Positions 1 to 11,109 of a stretch of DNA of 15,028 bases are shown piece after piece. The notes beneath the pieces are model-generated. The model did no database searches. It had not been told where the DNA came from and saw nothing but the letters and a program-made list of their open reading frames with translations. A program made the translations under genes and the position numbers. Position 1 is the first letter of the stretch; each line of letters opens with the position of its first letter. The DNA is from Actinomycetes bacterium (lineage in GTDB: Bacteria > Actinomycetota > Actinomycetes > Actinomycetales > Cellulomonadaceae), in the NCBI GenBank assembly GCA_023388235.1, contig JAEWGQ010000363.1:1-15028 (forward strand). Reading direction: 5' to 3'.

Positions 1-301
<301 letters not shown>

Positions 302-302
<1 letters not shown>

Positions 303-1108
303 TGCTCCAGTCGAGCAGATTGTCCCTGCAGGCCGTCCTCGAGACCGCGAACTCCGAGATCTCCGGGGGAGACCCTCGACAGATCGGTGAGGGGACCCTG
401 GCAGTCGTCGGCGTCCTCGCCGAGAATGTCGGACTGCGCAAGGCTCTGGCAGACTCCTCCGAGTCGGCCGAGAGGAAGCAGCAGCTGCTGCGGACTCTGT
501 TCTCGACTCGGATCACGGATGCGGTTCTGCGCATCAGCGATAAGGCAGTCAGCCGCCGCTGGGCGCGGACCCAGGACCTCGTCACCAGCCTCGAAGTCGC
601 CGGTGTGACAGCGGTTGCCGCTGCCGCACAGGCAGATGGGCAGCTGGGGCAGGTCGAAGAGGAGATCTTCCGCTTCGCGCGTCTGCTGGAATCCAACCAC
701 GAGCTGTCCCGCGCGCTTGATTCGCAGGCGACAGACGAGAGCAAGCGTGCCCTCGTCTCCGACCTGCTGGGCGGCAAGGCACAGCCAGACACCATCAAGC
801 TGGTCGAACAGGCTGCTCTGCACCCCCGCGGACTCCGCGTGGCGAAGGCACTCGACCAGTACAGCGATATCCTCGCCGCCCGTCAGCAGCGGTCGGTTGC
901 GGACGTCACCGTCGCCAGACCCCTGAACGAAGCGCAGACCGAAAGGCTGCAGGCGGCATTGTCGGCCAGCTATGGTCGCGAACTCGTCCTCAATGTCCAG
1001 GTCGACCCCGAGGTCATCGGGGGAGTCCGGGTGCAGGTCGGCGACGAGATGATGAACTCGACCGTGGCCGATCGACTGGCCGATGTGCAGCGCAAGCTCG
1101 CAGGTTGA
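302..1108 (+). CDS. atpH: ATP synthase F1 subunit delta
   Basis: Delta (OSCP homologue) links the top of the alpha/beta hexamer to the b-subunit stalk. The protein has 268 residues, about the usual length of the actinobacterial form. It starts with a family-like segment (SRLSLQAVLETANSEI). The C-terminal half carries the OSCP signature region: a VADVTVARPLNEAQTERL-like stretch, then VDPEVIGGVRVQVGDEMMNST near residues 230-255. I chose ATG 302 over the in-frame GTG at 299 because the purine-rich Shine-Dalgarno sequence at 291-297 (AAGGGGG) is well spaced from the ATG and too close to the GTG. The start shares a base with the atpF stop. An 81-nt gap follows before atpA. Codon usage is the moderate-GC type of the left end of the window. 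Confidence 0.96.
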
Positions 1109-1189
1109 CACTAGTGGCCGGCTTCTCCGGCATCGGCGGCCCACCGGTCGCCGGACGCAAGATTTGAGTAAAGGAAGCAGGGAAACCAG

Positions 1190-5265
<4,076 letters not shown>

Positions 5266-5315
5266 CGCTCGCGTCACCCGCCCGTACCCCGTCCCCCCAG
5301 GAGGTTCGAAGTCCC

Positions 5316-5597
5316 ATGGCACAGCTCGAGGTCGACCTGGTCGACACCGACGGCACGATCTGGTCCGGCGAGGCCCGCCAGGTCAGCGCGCCCGCCTCGG
5401 ACGGCGAGATCGGCATCCTGGCCGGGCACACCCCGGTCCTCTCCGTGCTCCGGCGCGGGGAGGTCCGGGTGATCGAGGCCGGCGGGGCCGTGCACCGGTG
5501 GACCGTCGAGGGCGGGTTCCTGTCCGTCGACGCCGACCAGGTGACGGTGGTCGTCGACGCGGCCGAGGCGGTGGCCGCCGGCACGTCGGCGCGCTGA
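5316..5597 (+). CDS. atpC: ATP synthase F1 subunit epsilon (short form)
   Basis: Epsilon binds gamma at the foot of the central stalk. At 93 residues this protein is essentially the N-terminal beta-sandwich domain: MAQLEVDLVDTDGTIWSGEA, then SDGEIGILAGHTPVLSVLRRGEVRV, then GGFLSVDADQVTVVVD. The C-terminal helical hairpin that can inhibit ATP hydrolysis in longer homologues such as the ~138-residue E. coli protein is missing. Short epsilon subunits are common in Actinobacteria, so this is probably native and not a truncation; the stop is followed directly by the next gene. A strong AGGAGG at 5299-5304 precedes ATG 5316, with a somewhat long spacing of 11 bases. Confidence 0.95.
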   Translation: MAQLEVDLVDTDGTIWSGEARQVSAPASDGEIGILAGHTPVLSVLRRGEVRVIEAGGAVHRWTVEGGFLSVDADQVTVVVDAAEAVAAGTSAR

Positions 5598-5607
5598 CGG
5601 GCCGGCG

Positions 5608-6027
5608 GTGAGCGGGACCCAGGTCGCCCTCGTCGCGCTGCTGCTCGCCCTCGCCGTCCTCGTGGCGGCCGGGCTGGCGGTCTCGCGCTGGCAGAGCCTG
5701 ACGCGGCGCGTCGGCTCGTTCGCCTGCGCGCTGCGCGTGCGCGGGCGCTGGGTCCCCGGCATCGCCCACTACGGCGCACGCCACCTGTACTGGTGGCGGC
5801 TGCGCTCCCTGGCGCCGCGCCCCGAGAACGTCTGGCCCCGCGCCGAGATCGCCGTCGTCGAACGGCGCGCGGCGTCCGGGCAGCCCGACGACGCGTCGGG
5901 GCCGCTGCTCGTCCGCTGCCGCGTCGGCACGGCCGACGAGATCGAGCTGACCATGACCCGGGAGGCCTACGCGGGCCTCACGTCCTGGCTCGAGGCCTCC
6001 CCGCCGGTGCCGCACACGGTCATCTGA
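5608..6027 (+). CDS. DUF2550-type single-pass membrane protein
   Basis: This 139-residue protein starts with GTG 5608, ten bases after atpC. It has one hydrophobic segment at about residues 6-25 ([20 protein letters not shown]), followed at once by basic residues (SRWQSLTRR). That pattern predicts an N-terminal membrane anchor with the rest on the cytoplasmic side. The soluble part has a conserved-looking [21 protein letters not shown] stretch and beta-rich segments. The layout and position right after atpC match the DUF2550 family found in the same place in many Actinobacteria (Rv1312 in Mycobacterium tuberculosis, from memory). Its function is unknown. The tight spacing suggests cotranscription with the ATP synthase, though a functional link is only inference. 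I see no clear Shine-Dalgarno sequence, so translation may depend on coupling to atpC. Confidence 0.82.
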   Translation: MSGTQVALVALLLALAVLVAAGLAVSRWQSLTRRVGSFACALRVRGRWVPGIAHYGARHLYWWRLRSLAPRPENVWPRAEIAVVERRAASGQPDDASGPLLVRCRVGTADEIELTMTREAYAGLTSWLEASPPVPHTVI

Positions 6028-6074
6028 CCCGCCCCCGTCCGCCAGCCGCACGACGTCCCGAGGAAGTCCCCCCC

Positions 6075-6770
6075 ATGCGCCTGCTCGTCGCGCGCTGCTC
6101 CGCCCGGTACAGCGGCCGGCTGAACGCCCACCTCCCGCTCGCCACCCGGCTCGTGGTCGTCAAGGCCGACGGCTCCGTGCTGCTGCACTCCGACGGCGGC
6201 TCCTACAAGCCGCTGAACTGGATGAGCCCGCCCTGCTCGCTGCGCACCGAGGACGCCTCCGGCGACGACGCCGAGCGCGGCGTGCAGCAGGTGTGGACCG
6301 TGCAGCACGCCAAGAGCGACGACCGGCTGGTCATCGAGGTGCACGAGGTGCTGCACGACTCCGCGCACGACCTCGGCGTCGACCCCGGGCTCATCAAGGA
6401 CGGCGTCGAGGCGCACCTGCAGGAGCTCATGGCCGCGCAGATCGAGGTGCTGGGCGCCGGCAGCACGCTGGTCCGCCGCGAGTACCCGACGGCCATCGGG
6501 CCCGTCGACATCCTGGCCCGGGACGCCGCGGGGGCCACCGTGGCGGTCGAGATCAAGCGCCGCGGCGACATCGACGGCGTCGAGCAGCTCACGCGGTACC
6601 TCGAGCTGCTGAACCGCGACCCGCTGCTGGCGCCCGTGCGCGGGGTTTTCGCCGCCCAGGAGATCAAGCCGCAGGCGCGGGTGCTGGCCACCGACCGGGG
6701 CATCGCCTGCCTGGTGCTGGACTACGACGCCATGCGCGGCGTCGACGACGTGGACTCGCGCCTGTTCTGA
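6075..6770 (+). CDS. nucS: Mismatch-specific endonuclease NucS (EndoMS)
   Basis: NucS cuts both strands at certain DNA mismatches and is the core of the non-canonical mismatch repair used by Actinobacteria and some archaea that lack MutS/MutL. The protein has 231 residues, the usual length. The N-terminal DNA-binding domain begins [20 protein letters not shown] and includes a [11 protein letters not shown] motif. The C-terminal nuclease domain has GPVDILARD with Asp145, VEIKRRG with Glu159 and Lys161, then [16 protein letters not shown]; these match the family's metal-dependent catalytic core. The protein ends in DSRLF, resembling the terminal motif that binds the sliding clamp. ATG 6075 follows an AGGA at 6061-6064. 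The gap after the DUF2550 gene is 47 nt on the same strand, so readthrough from the atp operon is plausible. Confidence 0.95.
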   Translation: MRLLVARCSARYSGRLNAHLPLATRLVVVKADGSVLLHSDGGSYKPLNWMSPPCSLRTEDASGDDAERGVQQVWTVQHAKSDDRLVIEVHEVLHDSAHDLGVDPGLIKDGVEAHLQELMAAQIEVLGAGSTLVRREYPTAIGPVDILARDAAGATVAVEIKRRGDIDGVEQLTRYLELLNRDPLLAPVRGVFAAQEIKPQARVLATDRGIACLVLDYDAMRGVDDVDSRLF

Positions 6771-6773
6771 CCG

Positions 6774-6806
6774 CGCGGCCCTGCGGTCCGCGGCCCGCGG
6801 CCCTGC
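6774..6806. repeat. 11-bp direct repeat after nucS
   Basis: CGCGGCCCTGC occurs at 6774-6784 and again at 6796-6806 (22-bp period), in GC-only sequence with several CCGCGG palindromes. It could contribute to a terminator-like structure for the nucS transcript or be simple low-complexity drift. Confidence 0.5.
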
Positions 6807-6817
6807 CGCCCGCGGCG

Positions 6818-6873
6818 TGAGGGGAGGGTTCTGCCCGACACGCCCGGCGTGTCCTGGCGGAACGCTCCCCTCA
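6818..6873. repeat. 56-nt imperfect palindrome (large hairpin)
   Basis: The outer arms TGAGGGGAG (6818-6826) and CTCCCCTCA (6865-6873) are perfect complements. The inner arms GACACGCC (6837-6844) and GGCGTGTC (6846-6853) are perfect around a single central C. Between them GTTC (6828-6831) pairs with GAAC (6860-6863) and GCC (6833-6835) with GGC (6856-6858), with one G-U pair, one mismatch and one small bulge. RNA from either strand would fold into a long stable stem. No T-run follows, so it is not a classical intrinsic terminator, though it could still end or protect the nucS transcript. Alternatively it may be one copy of a dispersed intergenic palindrome. The structure is seen directly; the role is inference. 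Confidence 0.85.
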
Positions 6874-6883
6874 GCGAGGGTGG

Positions 6884-6930
6884 GCGCGGGTGGGGCGGGC
6901 AGGGCGCGCGGGTGGGGTGCGCGGGTGGGG
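6884..6930 (+). repeat. Three copies of a G-rich 12-mer upstream of nagA
   Basis: GCGCGGGTGGGG occurs at 6884-6895, 6906-6917 and 6919-6930. The surrounding stretch (about 6875-6975) is strongly G-rich on the + strand with many runs of three or more G, so a G-quadruplex in DNA or in the nagA leader RNA is possible. No convincing -10/-35 promoter stands out between 6771 and 6981. Confidence 0.7.
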
Positions 6931-6981
6931 CGCGGGCGTCTGGGGCGGAGGGCCTGCCCGGGGGGCCGCGCGTGGGCCAGA

Positions 6982-8289
6982 ATGGACGGCGTGACCACTG
7001 CTGACACCGCACCTGCCGACGTCGTCCTGCGCGGAGAGGTGGTGACGCCGACGGAGGTCCTGCCCGACGGGGTGGTGGTCCTCGCCGACGGGGCCATCGC
7101 CTGGGTCGGGCCGGTCGCCCAGCTGCCCGCGCGCTGGGCCGACGACCTGCCCCCGGTCCCGGCGCCCGGGACCACCCTGCTGCCCGGTCTGGTGGACATC
7201 CACGACCACGGCGGCGGCGGGGCGAGCTTCCCCGACGCGACCACGCGCGAGGAGGCCCTCGTGGCGGCGCGCGAGCACCTGCGGCACGGGACGACCAGCC
7301 TCGTCGCGTCGCTCGTGACCGCGCCGCGGGACGTGCTGCTGGCGCGGGCGGCGCTGCTCGCGGACCTCGTGGACTCGGGTGACCTCGTCGGGATCCACTC
7401 CGAGGGCCCGTTCCTGTCCGCCGACCGGTGCGGGGCGCAGAACCCGTCCGACATGCTCGCGGGCGACCCGCAGCTCGTGGCCGACCTGGCGCGCGCCGCG
7501 CGGGGGCACCTGGTCACCATGACGATCGCCCCGGAGGTCCCCGGGGTCGCCGACGGCAGCGGGGGCGGCGCGGGCCGGACCGCGGACGACGTGGTCGCCG
7601 CGCTCGTCCGCGCCGGCGCGGTGCCGTCCGTCGGGCACACCGACGCGTCCTCGGAGCAGGTCGACGTGGCGGTGTCCCGCGCGCGGGCGCTGCTCGCCGG
7701 GGGGCGCCGGGGGACTGCCGCCGGCGGGGGAGCGGGACGTGGCCGGTCACCGCGCCCGACGGCGACCCACCTGTTCAACGGGATGCGGCCGCTGCACCAC
7801 CGCGACCCCGGCCCGATCGCGGCGTGCCTGGCGGCCGCGGCGCGCGGGGACCTGGTGGTCGAGCTGGTCGCGGACGGCACGCACCTGGCGGACGGCACGG
7901 TCCGCGCGGTGTTCGACCTGGTCGGGCCGGACGCGATCGCCCTGGTCACGGACGCGATGGCCGCCGCGGGTATGGCGGACGGTGACTACCAGCTCGGGCC
8001 GATGGCCGTGCGGGTCGGCGAGGGCGTGGCGCGCCTGCGGAACGAGGACGGCACCGCGGGTGCCATCGCGGGCGGCACGGCGCACCTGCTGGACGTCGTG
8101 CGCAGCGTCGTGGGTGCGGGCGTCGGTCTCGTCGCCGCCGTGCGGTCCGCCGCGACGACGCCCGCCGAGGTGCTGGGCCGGACGGACATCGGTGCGCTCG
8201 CCGTCGGCCGGCGCGGGGACGTCGTCGTGACCGACGCGGACCTCGCGTGCGTCGCGGTGTACCGCGCGGGGTCCCTGGTCACTGCCTGA
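6982..8289 (+). CDS. nagA: N-acetylglucosamine-6-phosphate deacetylase
   Basis: NagA removes acetate from GlcNAc-6-phosphate, giving glucosamine-6-phosphate for glycolysis or wall recycling. The 435-residue protein is an amidohydrolase-fold enzyme with the expected features: GLVDIHDHGGGG with His74 and His76, HSEGPFLS with Glu141, VGHTDAS with His219, THLFNGM with His263, and VTDAM with catalytic Asp324. It is longer than the usual 380-400 residues, mainly because of a Gly/Arg-rich insertion between His219 and His263. I chose ATG 6982; GTG 6991, three codons on, is nearly as good. The open frame extends upstream into G-rich repeats that look non-coding. No Shine-Dalgarno sequence is obvious, so a leaderless or very short leader is possible. 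The last codons fall inside the first unit of a tandem repeat. nagB is not in the window. Confidence 0.92.
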   Translation: MDGVTTADTAPADVVLRGEVVTPTEVLPDGVVVLADGAIAWVGPVAQLPARWADDLPPVPAPGTTLLPGLVDIHDHGGGGASFPDATTREEALVAAREHLRHGTTSLVASLVTAPRDVLLARAALLADLVDSGDLVGIHSEGPFLSADRCGAQNPSDMLAGDPQLVADLARAARGHLVTMTIAPEVPGVADGSGGGAGRTADDVVAALVRAGAVPSVGHTDASSEQVDVAVSRARALLAGGRRGTAAGGGAGRGRSPRPTATHLFNGMRPLHHRDPGPIAACLAAAARGDLVVELVADGTHLADGTVRAVFDLVGPDAIALVTDAMAAAGMADGDYQLGPMAVRVGEGVARLRNEDGTAGAIAGGTAHLLDVVRSVVGAGVGLVAAVRSAATTPAEVLGRTDIGALAVGRRGDVVVTDADLACVAVYRAGSLVTA

Positions 8290-8455
8290 CCCGGGCGCGC
8301 GTGCCGCGTCGTGGTCGCCGCGTGACCCGGGCGCGTGCTGCGTCTCGGTCACCGCCCGACCCGGCCGCGGCGGCCGCGCCGCGGTCACCGCTCCTCGAGG
8401 GCGCGCGTGTCGCGGCGTTGTCACCGCCCGGCCCGGCCGCGGGCGTCGCGTGAGC
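8278..8455. repeat. Five degenerate ~36-bp tandem repeats at the nagA 3' end
   Basis: Units begin with GTC(A/G)C at 8278, 8314, 8348, 8384 and 8420, with lengths 36, 34, 36, 36 and about 36. Each has the form GTCACCGCCCGACCCGG, then a GCGCG-rich stretch, then a TGCCGCGTCG-like end. The first unit contains the last nagA codons and its TGA; unit 2 keeps a TGA at the matching place. The array therefore looks like repeated tandem duplication of the nagA end followed by divergence. There is no spacer structure, so it is not a CRISPR array. Confidence 0.75.
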
Positions 8456-8473
8456 GGGCCCGGGGGCCGGGCG
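8425..8473. terminator. Candidate bidirectional terminator between convergent nagA and GH3 genes
   Basis: CGCCCGGCCC (8425-8434) and GGGCCGGGCG (8464-8473) are perfect 10-bp inverted arms around a 29-nt loop that can itself partly fold. The right arm ends at the base next to the GH3 stop codon (TCA on the + strand at 8474-8476). The position between convergent genes suits a shared terminator, but there is no T-run and the loop is long. In such GC-rich DNA chance pairing is common. Confidence 0.35.
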
Positions 8474-10924
8474 TCAGACCGGGGTCACGCGCAGGGTCGC
8501 CGTGAGCGGCAGGTCCGCCGCGCTGGGCCCCGCCCGGAGCGTGTACCGCCCCGGGTCCACGACCATGCGCCCGATCTCCTCGTCCCAGACGGCGAGGTCG
8601 GCGAGCCGGACCGTCAGCGGCACGTCGGTCTCGGCGGCCGGGCGGAGCGGCACCCGCGCGTGCGCGACGAGCCGCAGCCGCGGGGTCCGGAACCGGTGGT
8701 CCACCGCGGTGGCGTAGACCTGCACCAGCTCGGTGGCCGGCCGGTCGCCGGTGTTCGCGACGCGCACGGTCAGGGCCACCGCGGCGGCGGGGTCGTCGGG
8801 GTCGCCCGCCGGCACGGCGTCGGCGCCGAGCACCAGCTCCCGGTACGCGACCGTCGTGTACGACAGGCCGTGCCCGAACGCGAAGGCGGGGGTGTGCGGG
8901 CCGTACCGGTACCCGGCGGTGGCGCCCACGGGGTCGTCGCCGCGCCGGCCGGCGTCCTCCTCGCGCGCGGGCCAGGTCTGCGTCAGCCGCCCCTCGGGCT
9001 CGACGTCCCCGAGCAGCACGTCCGCGAGCCCGTGCCCGAGCTCCTGACCGCCGTGCGAGGACCAGACCACGGCGGCCGCGCCCGCCGCGTCGCCGAGCAC
9101 GTAGGGGTAGGACGAGACGATCGTCAGCACCGTGCGGGGGTTGGCGGCGTGCGCGGCCCGCCAGAGCTCGGCCTGCGGCTCGGGCAGGCGCAGGTGCGGG
9201 CGGTCGCGGGTCTCCCGGCCGAGCAGGTGCGGGTCGTTCCCGGCGGTGACCAGCACGACGTCCGCGGCGGCGGCCGCCTCGGCGACGGCGGCGTGCCCGG
9301 AGCGCAGCACGCGGAGGGTGAACCGCTCGGCGTCGGCCAGGTCGTCGCCGCCGTCGGTGCCGAGCGTCGCGCCGGGCTGGACGCGCAGCCACCGGCCCGT
9401 GCCGAGGTGGCGGACCGACCAGGTGCCGTCGTCGTGGCGGTGCAGCCGGAAGGACTCCTGGCACACCCACCCGCCGACGCGGTCGGCGTCCGCACGCAGC
9501 AGCATCCCCGCCGCGGACCACAGCAGGCCGGACCCGGCGTCCCGGAGCGTGGTGACGCCGTCGCCCCAGTCCGTCACGTCGAGCGGGGTCGCGGTGTCCG
9601 CGCCGGCGTCGGCCAGCACGGCGGCGTCCGCCGGGTCCGTGCGCAGGTACCGCCCGGTCGTCGTGGAGCGCAGCAGCACGCGGTCGGCGCCGTCGGCGAC
9701 CAGCACCGACCCGGCGGGGTACCGCTCGCGCAGCGCCGTCGCGAGCCCCACGGCGTACGGCGGGGTCCCCGAGTACCAGTCGTGCAGCACGCGGTCGGCG
9801 TGCGGTCCGACGACGGCGACGCGCCCGCCGGTGCCCAGCGGCAGCACGCCGTCGTTCGCGAGCAGCACGACGGCGCGCCCCGCCGCCTCCCGGGCCAGCG
9901 CCCGGTGCCGCGGGGTGTCGAGCTCGCCCGGGCCGACGTGCCGGTAGGGGTCGAGGTCGGGGTCGAGCTCCCCGGTCCGGATCCGCAGCACGAGCAGCCG
10001 CTCGACGGCGCGGTCCACGTCCTCCGGGGTGATCAGGCCCCGGGCGAGGGCGGCGCGCAGCCGCGCGGTGGTGGGGCCCGGGTCGTCGCCGTCCTCGGTG
10101 AACGAGTCGACCCCGGCGCGCAGCAGGGCGGCGTACGCGGCGGGGTGGTCGGGCGCGCACCGCTGCACGTCGGTGACGTTGCTGGGCGCGGCCGCGTCGG
10201 AGACGACCAGCACCGGGCCGGCGGCGGAGGCGGCGCGCAGCGCGTCGAGGACCTCGCCGTGCAGGTGCGCCGGCCGCCCCCCGACCAGGTTGTACGAGGG
10301 CATGAGCGCGCCGACCACCCCGGCGCGCAGCGGCCCCAGGAACGCCGGCAGCTCCTCCTCGTGCAGGGCGCGCGGCCCGAGCCGGGCGTCGAGCAGCGCG
10401 CGGTCGTCCTCGGCGGCGTAGCCGAGGACGTGCTTGAGCGTGGGCACCGTGCGCCACACCCGCGGGTGGTCGCCGCGCAGCCCACGGGCGTACGCGGTGG
10501 CCAGCGTCGCCGTGAGGTGCGGGTCCTCGGACCAGCCCTCCTCGTTGCGGCCCCAGCGGGGGTGCCGCAGCGGGTTCACGACCGGCGCCCAGACGTTCAG
10601 GCTCACGGCGGGGTCGGCGGCGTGCCGCGCGCGGACCTCGGTGCCGACGGCCGCACCGACCCGCCGCAGCAGGTCCGGGTCCCACGTCGCCGCGAGCCCG
10701 ACCGGCTGCGGGAACACCGTCGCGGTGCCCAGCCACGCGACGCCGTGCAGCGCCTCCGTGCCGGTGCGGAACGCCGCGAGGCCGAGCCGCGGCACGGCCG
10801 GGGCGTGCTGGTGCAGGTGGGCCAGGCGCTCGTCCGGCGTCATGCGGGCGACGAGCGCCCGGGCCCGGGCGAGCGGGTCGGCCGCGGGGTCGCCCGTCGG
10901 GTCGGTGGCGGGGGCGTCGGGCAC
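8474..10924 (-). CDS. Glycoside hydrolase family 3 enzyme with inserted beta-trefoil-like domain
   Basis: This is a GH3 retaining glycosidase, probably a beta-glucosidase, beta-xylosidase or related exo-enzyme acting in the cytoplasm, since no signal peptide is visible. The start is GTG at 10924-10922, preceded by a strong AGGAGG at a 4-base spacing; an open frame continues 41 codons upstream but is a proline-rich leader without support. Of 816 residues, the N-terminal barrel includes LKHVLGYAAEDDR and VVSDAAAPSN with candidate nucleophile Asp243. The C-terminal sandwich domain includes VTAGND and GRETRDRPHLRLPEPQ with candidate acid/base Glu571. Residues about 411-540 interrupt that domain with repeats of the type LLRSTTTGRYLRTDP and VRHLGTGRWLRVQPG, resembling a fascin-like trefoil where many GH3 enzymes carry PA14. 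A fibronectin-III-like domain ends the protein. It lies divergent from the transporter operon. Confidence 0.88.
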   Translation of the reverse strand: MPDAPATDPTGDPAADPLARARALVARMTPDERLAHLHQHAPAVPRLGLAAFRTGTEALHGVAWLGTATVFPQPVGLAATWDPDLLRRVGAAVGTEVRARHAADPAVSLNVWAPVVNPLRHPRWGRNEEGWSEDPHLTATLATAYARGLRGDHPRVWRTVPTLKHVLGYAAEDDRALLDARLGPRALHEEELPAFLGPLRAGVVGALMPSYNLVGGRPAHLHGEVLDALRAASAAGPVLVVSDAAAPSNVTDVQRCAPDHPAAYAALLRAGVDSFTEDGDDPGPTTARLRAALARGLITPEDVDRAVERLLVLRIRTGELDPDLDPYRHVGPGELDTPRHRALAREAAGRAVVLLANDGVLPLGTGGRVAVVGPHADRVLHDWYSGTPPYAVGLATALRERYPAGSVLVADGADRVLLRSTTTGRYLRTDPADAAVLADAGADTATPLDVTDWGDGVTTLRDAGSGLLWSAAGMLLRADADRVGGWVCQESFRLHRHDDGTWSVRHLGTGRWLRVQPGATLGTDGGDDLADAERFTLRVLRSGHAAVAEAAAAADVVLVTAGNDPHLLGRETRDRPHLRLPEPQAELWRAAHAANPRTVLTIVSSYPYVLGDAAGAAAVVWSSHGGQELGHGLADVLLGDVEPEGRLTQTWPAREEDAGRRGDDPVGATAGYRYGPHTPAFAFGHGLSYTTVAYRELVLGADAVPAGDPDDPAAAVALTVRVANTGDRPATELVQVYATAVDHRFRTPRLRLVAHARVPLRPAAETDVPLTVRLADLAVWDEEIGRMVVDPGRYTLRAGPSAADLPLTATLRVTPV

Positions 10925-10969
10925 GGTTCCTCCTGGGGGCGGTGGGGGCGGCGGGGCGCGATCCGGGCA

Positions 10970-10991
10970 GCACAGGGGCAGCACAGGGGCA
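10970..10991. repeat. Two tandem copies of an 11-bp repeat in the GH3 leader
   Basis: GCACAGGGGCA is repeated exactly at 10970-10980 and 10981-10991, with part of a third copy to the left (GGGCAG). It lies between the GH3 start and the proximal operator, within the likely 5' untranslated region of the GH3 transcript. Confidence 0.8.
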
Positions 10992-10996
10992 GCGAC

Positions 10997-11012
10997 GTCG
11001 AAGGGCTTCGAC
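10997..11012. promoter_or_regulatory. LacI-type operator-like palindrome, GH3 side
   Basis: The 16-bp sequence GTCGAAGGGCTTCGAC has perfect 7-bp arms around GG. It lies about 23 bp downstream of the candidate GH3 -10 element and so would sit in the early transcribed region. The arms match those of the second site at 11110-11125 (GTCGAA/TTCGAC), and a LacI-family gene lies at the far end of the same locus. Binding by that regulator is inferred, not shown. Confidence 0.65.
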
Positions 11013-11035
11013 AGCCCCATCGGCATCGTCCCGGC

Positions 11036-11066
11036 ATCATGGCGCACCGCGCTGAGCGCGTGTCAA
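11036..11066 (-). promoter_or_regulatory. Candidate promoter for the GH3 gene
   Basis: Read on the minus strand, TTGACA (11066-11061) is a consensus -35 and CATGAT (11041-11036) a fair -10, separated by 19 bp. The spacing is slightly long. The predicted start near 11029 would give a leader of about 105 nt that includes the operator and the 11-bp repeats. Confidence 0.45.
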
Positions 11067-11071
11067 GCCGG

Positions 11072-11102
11072 TTGACGTCCGACTGAGGACCCCCTGTAGG
11101 GT
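11072..11102 (+). promoter_or_regulatory. Candidate promoter for the sugar ABC transporter operon
   Basis: TTGACG (11072-11077) and TAGGGT (11097-11102) form a -35/-10 pair with a 19-bp spacer; a TGTAGG reading of the -10 would give 17 bp. The -35 lies five bases from the opposing -35 of the GH3 promoter. Transcription would start near 11109, directly at the second operator-like palindrome, an arrangement expected for repression. Confidence 0.5.
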
Positions 11103-11109
11103 CCCGATC

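Noticed and set aside
1109..1189. Terminator or attenuator between atpH and atpA
   Set aside because: Only short, weak GGCCGG/CCGG pairings are present and no T-run. The gap is best read as an ordinary intra-operon spacer with an atpA ribosome binding site.
7690..7745. Frameshift pair in nagA
   Set aside because: Family motifs on both sides of the Gly/Arg-rich segment are in the same frame, and neither alternative frame shows NagA-like sequence there.
8278..8455. CRISPR array
   Set aside because: The ~36-bp units abut directly and diverge along their whole length. There are no unique spacers and no cas genes.
10925..11047. N-terminal extension of the GH3 protein by 41 residues to the ATG at 11047
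   Set aside because: The extension is proline-rich and non-conserved in character, would run through the operator, and has no ribosome binding site. GTG 10924 has AGGAGG at proper spacing.
11062..11076. Third operator (GTCAA-N5-TTGAC palindrome)
   Set aside because: Its arms differ from the two matching GTCGAA/TTCGAC sites and are better explained as two opposed -35 boxes.
8450..11086. Long plus-strand open frame (878 codons) opposite the GH3 gene
   Set aside because: The minus-strand frame has GH3 motifs, a good Shine-Dalgarno sequence and coherent domains. The plus-strand translation is low-complexity Arg/Gly/Val with no recognisable motif.
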